Positions 54,701 through 61,283 of a stretch of DNA of 64,000 nt are shown one piece after another (position 1 is the stretch's first letter; the number at the start of each line of letters is the position of its first letter). The notes under the pieces were generated by a model. That model was not told where the DNA came from, ran no database searches, and saw only the letters and a list, made by a program, of their open reading frames with translations. The DNA comes from Symsagittifera roscoffensis (taxonomy: Eukaryota > Xenacoelomorpha > Acoela > Convolutidae): assembly GCF_963678635.1 (NCBI RefSeq), contig NC_087067.1:30354401-30418400 (forward strand), given 5' to 3'. The translations under genes and the position numbers were made by a program.

Positions 54701-56679
54701 GCGACCACCTGATCAACACGTGGATAGCAAGACATGGTTGTCCAATGACGTTTCAATCGGATAATGGAACAGCTTTCGTAGGAGAGCTTACGAAAGAGCT
54801 TATGAGACGCTCACAGGTCGCTCAGGCTCACTCCACGACATACCACCCTCAAACGAATGGCTTAGTGGAAAGACAGAATAGGACGTTAGTGTCGATGCTG
54901 AGGGTATATTGTTCCAGGTACATGACCGATTGGGACAGATACCTTCCACAGGTGATGGGAGTTTATAATAGCACGCAACACTCCACCACTGGGGTCAGTC
55001 CACACATGATGCTGACGGGGCACGAGAAGTCTTTACCCTTGACATTCTTCTACCCAGAGTATGAGGGAAAGAAAACATCTCCACAGGTTTACGTAAGGGA
55101 TGTGATCAGACGTCAACAGGAGTTGAACGATCTGTGCAGACGAAATACTCAGCAAGCACAGGCGAGGCAAAGGAAAAGATTCGACAAGAAAGCAGCTGGC
55201 GCAAAAACTTACTCGGTGGGAGACTATGTATGGGTATTTCAGAACGTTATACCACCGAAAGGGACAAAGAAACTTCTAAAGAAATGGAGGGGACCCTTCA
55301 TGATTACGGAGGTGCACCAGGAGGGACGCTTTTATAGACTGAGTACTGGCCGAGCCGCCCACTACGAGAACATCAAGCCACACAATCCATCGACAGAAGA
55401 CTGGTGTATACCTGCAGACATGGAAGAAGGGGATTATCTAATGATGGATCCTGCTTGTGAGGTCAATGAAAAAGGCACCAGGGAGAAGAACGATGGAACC
55501 GAAGTCGTAGAGGAAGGTACGGATACACCATTGGACCTGGATCCAAACGAACAAATCGAAGCGGACGATGAAACCTTACCCTACGCAGAGGAAGATTGGC
55601 AGGATCCCGAACAGACAGAGGTTCCCAAGAACTTCGAACCGGATCTTCCGTTCACGATGCAGACTCGTCAGAAGGACGGGACGAGACCAAGAAAGAAATA
55701 CAATCCTTACGGTGACGACTTTGTAGTGGATAGGATAGATCTAAAGAAAATAGTGGAGGAAGTAGTGGGTTTAGAGGAAATAACTGTGTCACAAGACATT
55801 GACATAGTCGATGATCATAACGATGAGTGGGTTGACGACTGGTCGAAACCCGAGTTAGAATTCGACGATGAGCAACAGCAGTCAAATGAACAGGACCTGA
55901 CAAATCTGCGCGTCTTAGAGTGGCTGAACGAAATGACATCAGTCCCTAAAGAGACCAGCGTTACGATTCAAGATGTAGATCGCGAAAGCGCGAAATACAA
56001 TAAGACCGGACAACTTCTCATTCCAGCTTCTAACCTTGACTTGATATCCGGTATGCGATCGACGGGGACGCCGATGGATGTTTTTGTCCGGGGAGTGGGG
56101 GTAGGACTTACCCACACTGAAAACCTGATAATAAAAAAGTTGAGAATAGCAAGAGAAACAGGAGACTTAGAAGCAGAAACAAGCAGGGTAGTTGAGTCAT
56201 GTTTTAATTTACCGAATGAATATTCTAGTAACATAATACTAACAGACAGTGATTTCATACTCACAAACAGAACATGTGCGATAGCAATCACCGCACACAT
56301 GAGTTTTAGGACAGCGTTAGCGGCAGATTTTAAGAGAGAATACAAAAACGTGGAATTCCTTTGGAAGCAAAGACCAGGGATAGGGGGCGTAGCAGCCTTA
56401 CCTCCGGCGGGGTCGCAGATACCGGGAAAGTACTTATGCTTCTTGGTAACGAGGGCGACAGAGAAGCAGCACGTGGACCCAGAAAACCTAGTCTTGTCTT
56501 TGACGAGGCTGAGGGACTTCCTTGTGGAAATGGACGTGAAGGAGCTCTCGCTTCCAGTGTACGATCCAAACAGAGGAAGACTGCATCCTCGGGAATTGTA
56601 CGCGCTTGTACACGTGATATTCTCTGATACGAACATACAAGTATATCTACACAAGAAATATTACTTAAGTATAGGCTGA
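51712..56679 (+). CDS. Pol: reverse transcriptase, RNase H, integrase, macro domain (1,655 codons)
   Basis: Replication and integration polyprotein in a frame shifted relative to the preceding one. Reverse transcriptase: TTLDLGSAFWQVPL (D55) and YVDD (residues 120-123); motif B reads PFDLCNATATF with Asp where Gly is usual. RNase H: LDTDAS (about 268-273), KAEMFAV, LRVDNRALSW and HQNADSLSK. A tether with a 22-residue repeat (about 595-645) follows. Integrase: zinc-binding H-H-C-C (about 895-945, ending CLSCQQ) and catalytic D958, D1017, E1053 (D-x35-E), then a GPY/F-type module (KKWRGPFMITEV). After an acidic linker the last 150 residues match a macro domain (AADFKREYKNVEFL, CFLVTRATEK, ELSLPVYDPN, SDTNIQVYLH). 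The macro domain is not a normal gypsy component. The true start lies upstream of the frameshift. Confidence 0.92.
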   Translation: MGLRSSNGEKERGQLRFCCDFRYLNAVTIKDAYPIPRIDESLSKLGDAKFFTTLDLGSAFWQVPLRKKDREKTGFACELGLYQWKRMPFDLCNATATFQRLMAQALTGVTKKYGNLLMCYVDDVVIATPTLVDHIDRLDEVFGCMKRAGLKCKPSKCEILRNSIKYLGRMVDRHGVRPDPEAVEAVLTWKAPRTDTQLMSFLGFANYYREFIKGYADKVYPMQKLMRNKGKKFEWNDEAQVAFENIKRELCEAPVLGMSTEKGMYVLDTDASVVAISGILHQEQEWNGRTVLRPIAYGSKVLSDTEMKYGAPKAEMFAVVTFVEKYCAYLGSAPFKLRVDNRALSWLKTYSMDQSYIGRWIVRLDGYHMIIEHRMRDKHQNADSLSKKTEFYERLEQKQANQAEIKEGFSFLDKETYEALPLTRWLDKSGHPIPGHPELPVEKAAEIKILSKEDPVPLDLLMRLNLVQQELSRVNINSLSLLDKTVQVTPQVMRMLGGLLEREVTRDDPEWTAAVASLTVSEKVKIMPSRRQHEENERDCRTIVQQLVSSIPQEILTSTSYGQKEQGSSKRKKTVTFVDRDKEGEVVEQNLPQDYLSGEKDEEKNQQSQDQHPGQGNLSGESEINEEIPDERQDPENKVLSGEFRWMRRKHRHDLKERAVSSTTSSTDDASRNSGMDTYSDRNSSSGSELSEMAIHTLLVETRARDLDREVYQDPDSDRYLIPSERVFDNAADDLETIAVSKRSISLLPQKEVVRTDIQPFQQETQPLAKIWCVKMEEDTHQPNELNSQMRVMKTYLKARYRLSDRLRAQRNDRMTSNLKRWIENGAPDKGDLEEDSYRILRQYFMQKEGRLYLNKDGIVACRRREEDKVLYKYNAIVLPQLYQTELLFRSHDQMGHQGIDKVYQRILKRFEWPGMKKACEKWVTACLSCQQVKDPRKLRFPLQSIESSEFNEVVQIDHQKICMTDSGYNQVLVMIDHFTKYAEAVPCITASAEETCDHLINTWIARHGCPMTFQSDNGTAFVGELTKELMRRSQVAQAHSTTYHPQTNGLVERQNRTLVSMLRVYCSRYMTDWDRYLPQVMGVYNSTQHSTTGVSPHMMLTGHEKSLPLTFFYPEYEGKKTSPQVYVRDVIRRQQELNDLCRRNTQQAQARQRKRFDKKAAGAKTYSVGDYVWVFQNVIPPKGTKKLLKKWRGPFMITEVHQEGRFYRLSTGRAAHYENIKPHNPSTEDWCIPADMEEGDYLMMDPACEVNEKGTREKNDGTEVVEEGTDTPLDLDPNEQIEADDETLPYAEEDWQDPEQTEVPKNFEPDLPFTMQTRQKDGTRPRKKYNPYGDDFVVDRIDLKKIVEEVVGLEEITVSQDIDIVDDHNDEWVDDWSKPELEFDDEQQQSNEQDLTNLRVLEWLNEMTSVPKETSVTIQDVDRESAKYNKTGQLLIPASNLDLISGMRSTGTPMDVFVRGVGVGLTHTENLIIKKLRIARETGDLEAETSRVVESCFNLPNEYSSNIILTDSDFILTNRTCAIAITAHMSFRTALAADFKREYKNVEFLWKQRPGIGGVAALPPAGSQIPGKYLCFLVTRATEKQHVDPENLVLSLTRLRDFLVEMDVKELSLPVYDPNRGRLHPRELYALVHVIFSDTNIQVYLHKKYYLSIG
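53496..53640 (+). repeat. 66-bp periodic coding repeat, three copies
   Basis: TTTGTCCGGGGAG occurs at 53,496-53,508, 53,562-53,574 and 53,628-53,640, spaced exactly 66 bp (22 codons), each encoding L-S-G-E followed by acidic/glutamine-rich residues. A fourth identical 13-mer lies at 56,083-56,095 in a different reading phase. Confidence 0.93.
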
Positions 56680-56779
56680 GTGATGTGCGAAAGAGTGTTA
56701 GGCCAAAGACTAAGTTGCATGTGATATGTGTGTTATGTTATGTTATGTTATGTGTTAGGTTATTAAGATCATGGGTAAG

Positions 56780-56901
56780 TAGGGGTTGGTGACCATGAAC
56801 AACTAGATGACGATCTTGGGAATAGATCCAAAGTTTGGACTGTCCAATCTTAGGTCGAATCCCAAAATCGTCATCTAGTTGTTCATGGTCACCAACCCCT
56901 A
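56780..56901 (+). terminator. Long hairpin between pol stop and right direct repeat
   Basis: The left arm 56,780-56,821 (beginning TAGGGGTTGGTGACCATGAA) and right arm 56,860-56,901 (ending TTCATGGTCACCAACCCCTA) are 42-base inverted repeats with one mismatch. The 38-base loop itself contains TTGGACTGTCCAA. It sits 100 bases after the pol stop and 8 bases before the right direct repeat. A role in transcript end formation, RNA stability or packaging is inference. Confidence 0.9.
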
Positions 56902-56912
56902 TCTTTGGGGGG
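56902..56912 (+). promoter_or_regulatory. Possible polypurine tract
   Basis: TCTTTGGGGGG directly abuts the right direct repeat, where plus-strand priming of a retroelement would be expected. The purine run is short, so the call is tentative. Confidence 0.35.
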
Positions 56913-57401
56913 TCTCGGGACGGAAAACTTTTATTGACTCATATGAACTTTTAGCATCCTGTCATGTCCTGACTTGAATTTAATTGATATTTGGATTAGT
57001 TTTGACAAGGATGAGGTGCTAAGAGTTGGGGGGGAAAGGGTTTATCCATCTTCGATGGAGATGATGATTTTTATCTACTGAACAAAAACAATAGTAATAT
57101 AATAAGTAGTAGCCCTGTTTTTAGGAGTGACCTCGTGGTCTGGGGATACTGAGACCCAGCCATGAGCTCACTATTTTTGCATGTAATTCAGTTAATTTGA
57201 GCGTTCTGGTCGAAGCCGGAGAAGAGTAATGTTTTTGTCGACCCGATGTTAGAAAAGACCACCGAAAAGTACTGGCTTGGTAGAGACGGTGAAAAACATG
57301 CAAAGCTCTGTTTAGACGCTAGCCAGTCGTCTTAAGACTTAGTTTTGTTATCCGTCGATATGTATCTTCCGGGCGAATGTTACATGTATGTTTTTATGGC
57401 G
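56909..57401 (+). repeat. Right direct repeat, LTR candidate (493 bp)
   Basis: Second copy of the 43,672-44,157 sequence, with longer homopolymers in places (GGGGGGAAAGGG, TATTTTTGCATG). Both copies end in TTTTTATGGCG and then diverge (CTCCTGGGTG on the left, GTCTAGTACT on the right). That both continue TGGCG suggests that the right copy may also be followed by a primer-binding-type sequence and a second internal region. Confidence 0.75.
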
Positions 57402-57617
57402 GTCTAGTACTCCAAAATTTTAGAAACCAATTGATTTTAATAAATTTTAGGATAAATATCTTTTTATCTGAACTGTTTTAAGCAAATTTTAACGATATAT
57501 GTTAAGGTGAAACTGACAAGTGTGACATTCGTGATTTCTTTTCTAGATCCTGATTGATCATTTAAATTACTCACTTGAGTCAAAGAATCGAATCAAATCA
57601 AACTTGAAAAGAATAGA
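57402..57617 (+). other. Leader of the downstream gene block, with a splice acceptor-like site
   Basis: AT-rich. GTGATTTCTTTTCTAG ends at 57,546, a strong 3' splice-site shape, 71 bases before the ATG at 57,618. No other feature seen. Confidence 0.4.
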
Positions 57618-59507
57618 ATGGACAACTTCAACCTGAATGAATTGATGGACCTGGCAGAGGCATATGTAGGACCGATGGTAGATGCGATCTATCGTCGGCT
57701 GATCGGACGAGACTTCGCTCTGGAGGACCCAGAGGTGGTCATGTTGCTGACCGCCCTGATCAACATCTTGGGGCACGACAACCGTGGGGACCGCCCCACG
57801 GAAGTCCTGTTGATGGCAGCATATGGAGAAAGAGGAGTACTAGACCGCCCGAACATGAGAGTGATGAGGTGGAGAAACGGGGCTCTCTCAGGGAGTGACT
57901 TGGCGAATGAGCCTGGATTGGGAAGTTCTAGGACTTACCAACCAGGTGAGATGCCAATGCCCTCTAAGCCTAAACCTGGGCTGACGAGAATGCATCGGGA
58001 GATGAACAGCGAGGCGACCTCGTCTGGTTCACAACTGAGAGCAGCTGTGCCACCAAAAAGGGCGAAAGTAACACAGAAGGTTCAGACGAACCAAACCATA
58101 CAAGATCTGGACGAGATGAACGATCAGCTGAGAAGTACGAAGAAGGAGCTGGACGAGATGACCAGAAGCATGCTCCAGATGGAGGAAGATCGGGACATGT
58201 GGAGAAAGTTGTTTGAAGACTGCAACAAAAAGCAGGGTCAAGAGATCGAACGCTTAAGGCAGGAATACAAAGAGCGATCGGAGCAGGTGGCGTTGACAAC
58301 GGCCGTGGAGAAAGTGATACCTGCAAGGGATATTCCTCGTGGGCAGTCCCCGATGGAGCTCTTGACGCCTCGAGAAATGAGTCAAACAACGGAGACACGA
58401 CCTCCAGCAGAGACAAATCGAGTAACGATCCCGGATCCTAGTGACACCTTGGGTGACCCCGTCGTAGAACAGACAGTGAGGAAACTGATAGAGACAGCTG
58501 GACGACTGGTCGCTAACAAGAATGCGCCAGGTTCCGGGGTGACTGCACCCTATGGAACGATTGACGATACGGGCAGAGTACAACTCTCCCAGACCGTGAT
58601 CAGACAAGGGATAAGTAACGTGACACCACTCATGGGGAGCTCGAGAATTCCAGAGAGGAAAGTACGAAAGATGCCAGCGAAGAAAGTGTCTCGTGTAATA
58701 GACGTGCAGAAGAATAATCAATTGAAGTATAATTTCACGGGAGTTCCAGAGACAGATCCGAGGGCCTGCTTCAATCGAGCTACCTGGAGCCCGGCTGTGA
58801 ACCTGCAGCAACCACCACTCGGGACATCTCACCTGATATTGGGAGACAGTTTAGTCAGAGTGCTGTCGAATTTGAGGACCTCGTGGGTCACCACGGTGAT
58901 GGCCTTTGGAGGCGCGACAATAGCCCAGTTATATCGGATGGTGGAACTGATGAATCCAGGGAAGATTCCCAACGTGATGATCTTAGTTGGGACTAATGAC
59001 ATCTCCAGAGGATCAGACGAGCAGGAAGCACTGTGGGAGTCAATGATGGTGTGTTTGTTTACTACTCTCTGGCAGAAGTTCAGTTGCGCGGTACTGACCG
59101 TTTGCACTGTGCCAATGAATACGAGAAGCCTGACAGCATCAGGGAGAAGGCACAACGAGGGAGTCATGAGATGGAACAACATCTTGAGGAACCTAGCAAA
59201 TCGAAATGCCGGAAGGATGATCCTCATGGACATTGAGCATGAGTTGAGAGCCATGGATCAGGCCAGACTGACCACGGATGGCATCCACTTCGACAGTATC
59301 AAGGGACAAGCTTGGTTGAATCGAGTCTTCCAAGAACGATTGGAGGAGCTGGAAGCAGAACTCTTTGACACAGGAGTGCTGAAGGAAGGGGGAACGGTGA
59401 GTGATGCGGTAATTACCACCTTTGTGCCTCCTAGCCTGGAAACCCGCCTGGGTACGGTCCCAGCCGTCACGAATTACCGGCAACAAAGCTCCAGCGAACC
59501 AGGTTGA
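57618..59507 (+). CDS. Coiled-coil protein with intact SGNH hydrolase domain (629 residues)
   Basis: Begins MDNFNLNELMDLAEAYVG, an unrecognised N-terminal domain of about 100 residues, followed by a basic linker and a coiled coil (about 155-225, including MNDQLRSTKKELDEMTRSML). The C-terminal domain (about 403-575) is an SGNH/GDSL esterase: block I LILGDSLVRVL (Ser411), block II-like AFGGATIAQL, block III VGTND (Asn460), and block V TTDGIHFD (Asp554, His557). All catalytic residues are present, so hydrolysis of an ester such as an acyl or acetyl group is possible; the substrate is unknown. Esterase domains of this fold are known in ORF1 proteins of some LINEs (CR1/L2 groups), where a coiled coil is also common. 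It lies just after an LTR-like repeat and shares the base composition of the gypsy genes. TGA ends it, and the same frame reopens at once. Confidence 0.88.
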   Translation: MDNFNLNELMDLAEAYVGPMVDAIYRRLIGRDFALEDPEVVMLLTALINILGHDNRGDRPTEVLLMAAYGERGVLDRPNMRVMRWRNGALSGSDLANEPGLGSSRTYQPGEMPMPSKPKPGLTRMHREMNSEATSSGSQLRAAVPPKRAKVTQKVQTNQTIQDLDEMNDQLRSTKKELDEMTRSMLQMEEDRDMWRKLFEDCNKKQGQEIERLRQEYKERSEQVALTTAVEKVIPARDIPRGQSPMELLTPREMSQTTETRPPAETNRVTIPDPSDTLGDPVVEQTVRKLIETAGRLVANKNAPGSGVTAPYGTIDDTGRVQLSQTVIRQGISNVTPLMGSSRIPERKVRKMPAKKVSRVIDVQKNNQLKYNFTGVPETDPRACFNRATWSPAVNLQQPPLGTSHLILGDSLVRVLSNLRTSWVTTVMAFGGATIAQLYRMVELMNPGKIPNVMILVGTNDISRGSDEQEALWESMMVCLFTTLWQKFSCAVLTVCTVPMNTRSLTASGRRHNEGVMRWNNILRNLANRNAGRMILMDIEHELRAMDQARLTTDGIHFDSIKGQAWLNRVFQERLEELEAELFDTGVLKEGGTVSDAVITTFVPPSLETRLGTVPAVTNYRQQSSSEPG

Positions 59508-61265
59508 AGAACAGACGTGCAGGATCGGTTGGGAGAGGCACCGATGAGGAGAACAATTCATCCCAGGAGAAGGATAGGACCTGTCAACCAACCAATCGAA
59601 GAAGTAGCAGGCACATCTAGGTCGGACACTAGATCGGAGACGACGAGTACCAGTCGAGAGGAAAGACCGAGCAGAGGCTCATTATTGTGGTCGAGGTCCA
59701 TACCGTCTCCTTGGCATATATACAAAGACGAACTAATGAAGCTGGATCTCCAGAGAGTAAGCTTCATCGAAGATGCAAGGAGGTTGTTGAATGGAGCGAT
59801 GCTATCCGTCAGCAAATTGTACTCGATAACCGGCGTAGACTGGTTGATAGCCGCTAGCATAAATTTCAGCTCCCCGACGGCCTTGAGATTTGCTGATTTG
59901 GAGGGACTGCCCTCTAACAACACGATGGGACCAGTGAATGCAAGACCGTTGCAAGATGTGAGATTGAACCATGATGAGGGGAATCGTGAAGAGAGACCAG
60001 GAAGATTCCTGACGGCGAGAGCGCCGATTGGACAACACGTGAAGATATTTAGGCAGCTGACGACACCACCTGGTCATGTGAAGGAGAGAGTGTACCCAAA
60101 ACTAGTGAACCAAGATGGTGATGCCCAGAGATATGGCGGATTGACAGCGATAAAGAAGGATGAGACTATCTTCGCCGCCTATGACAAAGCAGAGATGAGG
60201 AAGGCCAAAATCATGGTAGTAGCGAATTCAGAGTTCGTGTACACCTCCAAGTCTTTGTTTTGGCCGGACGTCATAATGTTGGCCGCGGTTGACCTAGACC
60301 TATTGCAATCAGTGTCTTCGGCTATAGGGGTACAAAGGCAGACAGAAATGAACCCAATTACGATTGTGTTTGCTGGCATCAATGACCATCTACACAGTAG
60401 AGGTTTTCTGAGCAGGCTCAGAGATCCTGCAACAGCAGAAAACGCAGTATGGCCAGCAATAAAAGACATCCTGGAGTCGATGGGTGAAGTGGTGGATGCG
60501 ACGAAGGAAGGGTCGTTCAATAAAGTAGCGTTGAGAGTAGTGTTCGCGTTGTCTCCGGGATATGCACATCTCCCGGATGTACTGAAGTTTGTGTATGCAA
60601 TGGTAGCCTTACTTTCGGAAGGAAAATATGATGTGATCATATCGATTCCGAATCGCATGATAGAATTGGAGAACCTGAGGCCACTTAAGGCTGAACTGCC
60701 TGCAGTATGGTCAGATATCTCAAACGCGATGAGAGGATTCAAGGACCACGCGCTACACATGTTAGTGTTGGACGAAGTGCTGGGGTTGGAACTGTCCAAC
60801 TTCAGTCGGCAACTCAAGCTGAAACCGGGAATAGACGACGACCATCGAGTGATCACGGCAATGTCCAACGACTTATGGTTCCGAGCAATGGAAATAGCGA
60901 GTGAAGACACAAGAAGAAAAAACTCACTAGAGACGAGAGCTCATCTGGAGGCGATGGTTCTGAGAACCAAGCCGGAAACCAACCAGTGGCTACACCTGAA
61001 TCCTAGAGTAGCGGCATTGGGTGCAGATGCTTTTCAGCAAGGCCCCGTAATGATCACGAAGATACATGCCTACTTGTTGAAGGAGGTGAACCTGGCGGAA
61101 AATGCCGGAGAAAAGACCGCTGAGTTTGTGAACAGAATGTGTCAGATTACTCTGGAAACCTTCTGGACTCAGGAAGTGAAGGGACAGGAGGGATTTGAAA
61201 GGACAGACAGCATGCTAGAAGGGTTGGGAGCCGGATGGACCGCGTCCTTCTTGGCAAAAGTTTAA
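59508..61265 (+). CDS. Second frame of the block, degenerate SGNH-like protein
   Basis: Exactly in frame with the preceding protein, separated only by the TGA at 59,505-59,507; the first ATG is at 59,544. The N-terminal 40 residues are basic and Ser/Thr-rich. A following region (LDLQRVSFIEDARRLLNGAM) and the central part (about 230-445) show a diverged SGNH pattern: VVANSEFVYT (Ser238, but without the usual Gly-Asp before it), FAGINDHL (Asn289) and IDDDH (Asp440, His443), in the right order with a larger insert. Whether it is enzymatic is doubtful. It ends FLAKV then TAA, after which the same frame continues. It could be a separate protein or part of one polyprotein interrupted by stops. Confidence 0.7.
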   Translation, partial: RTDVQDRLGEAPMRRTIHPRRRIGPVNQPIEEVAGTSRSDTRSETTSTSREERPSRGSLLWSRSIPSPWHIYKDELMKLDLQRVSFIEDARRLLNGAMLSVSKLYSITGVDWLIAASINFSSPTALRFADLEGLPSNNTMGPVNARPLQDVRLNHDEGNREERPGRFLTARAPIGQHVKIFRQLTTPPGHVKERVYPKLVNQDGDAQRYGGLTAIKKDETIFAAYDKAEMRKAKIMVVANSEFVYTSKSLFWPDVIMLAAVDLDLLQSVSSAIGVQRQTEMNPITIVFAGINDHLHSRGFLSRLRDPATAENAVWPAIKDILESMGEVVDATKEGSFNKVALRVVFALSPGYAHLPDVLKFVYAMVALLSEGKYDVIISIPNRMIELENLRPLKAELPAVWSDISNAMRGFKDHALHMLVLDEVLGLELSNFSRQLKLKPGIDDDHRVITAMSNDLWFRAMEIASEDTRRKNSLETRAHLEAMVLRTKPETNQWLHLNPRVAALGADAFQQGPVMITKIHAYLLKEVNLAENAGEKTAEFVNRMCQITLETFWTQEVKGQEGFERTDSMLEGLGAGWTASFLAKV

Positions 61266-61283
61266 CCAAAAGTCTCGCACTAT

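Larger units (their letters stand above)
43672..57401 (+). mobile_element. Large Ty3/gypsy-type retroelement with macro domain
   Basis: Two direct repeats of about 490 bp flank a leader of about 3 kb and a gag-pol coding block of about 9.5 kb in the order Gag, zinc knuckles, protease, reverse transcriptase, RNase H, integrase, macro domain. Integrase after RNase H is the Ty3/gypsy order. The total of about 13.7 kb is far above the usual 5-7 kb. The coding block is broken by one nonsense codon and one frameshift only, so the copy is young or contains sequencing errors. The further reading frames beyond the right repeat have the same base composition and may belong to the same larger element. 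Confidence 0.85.
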
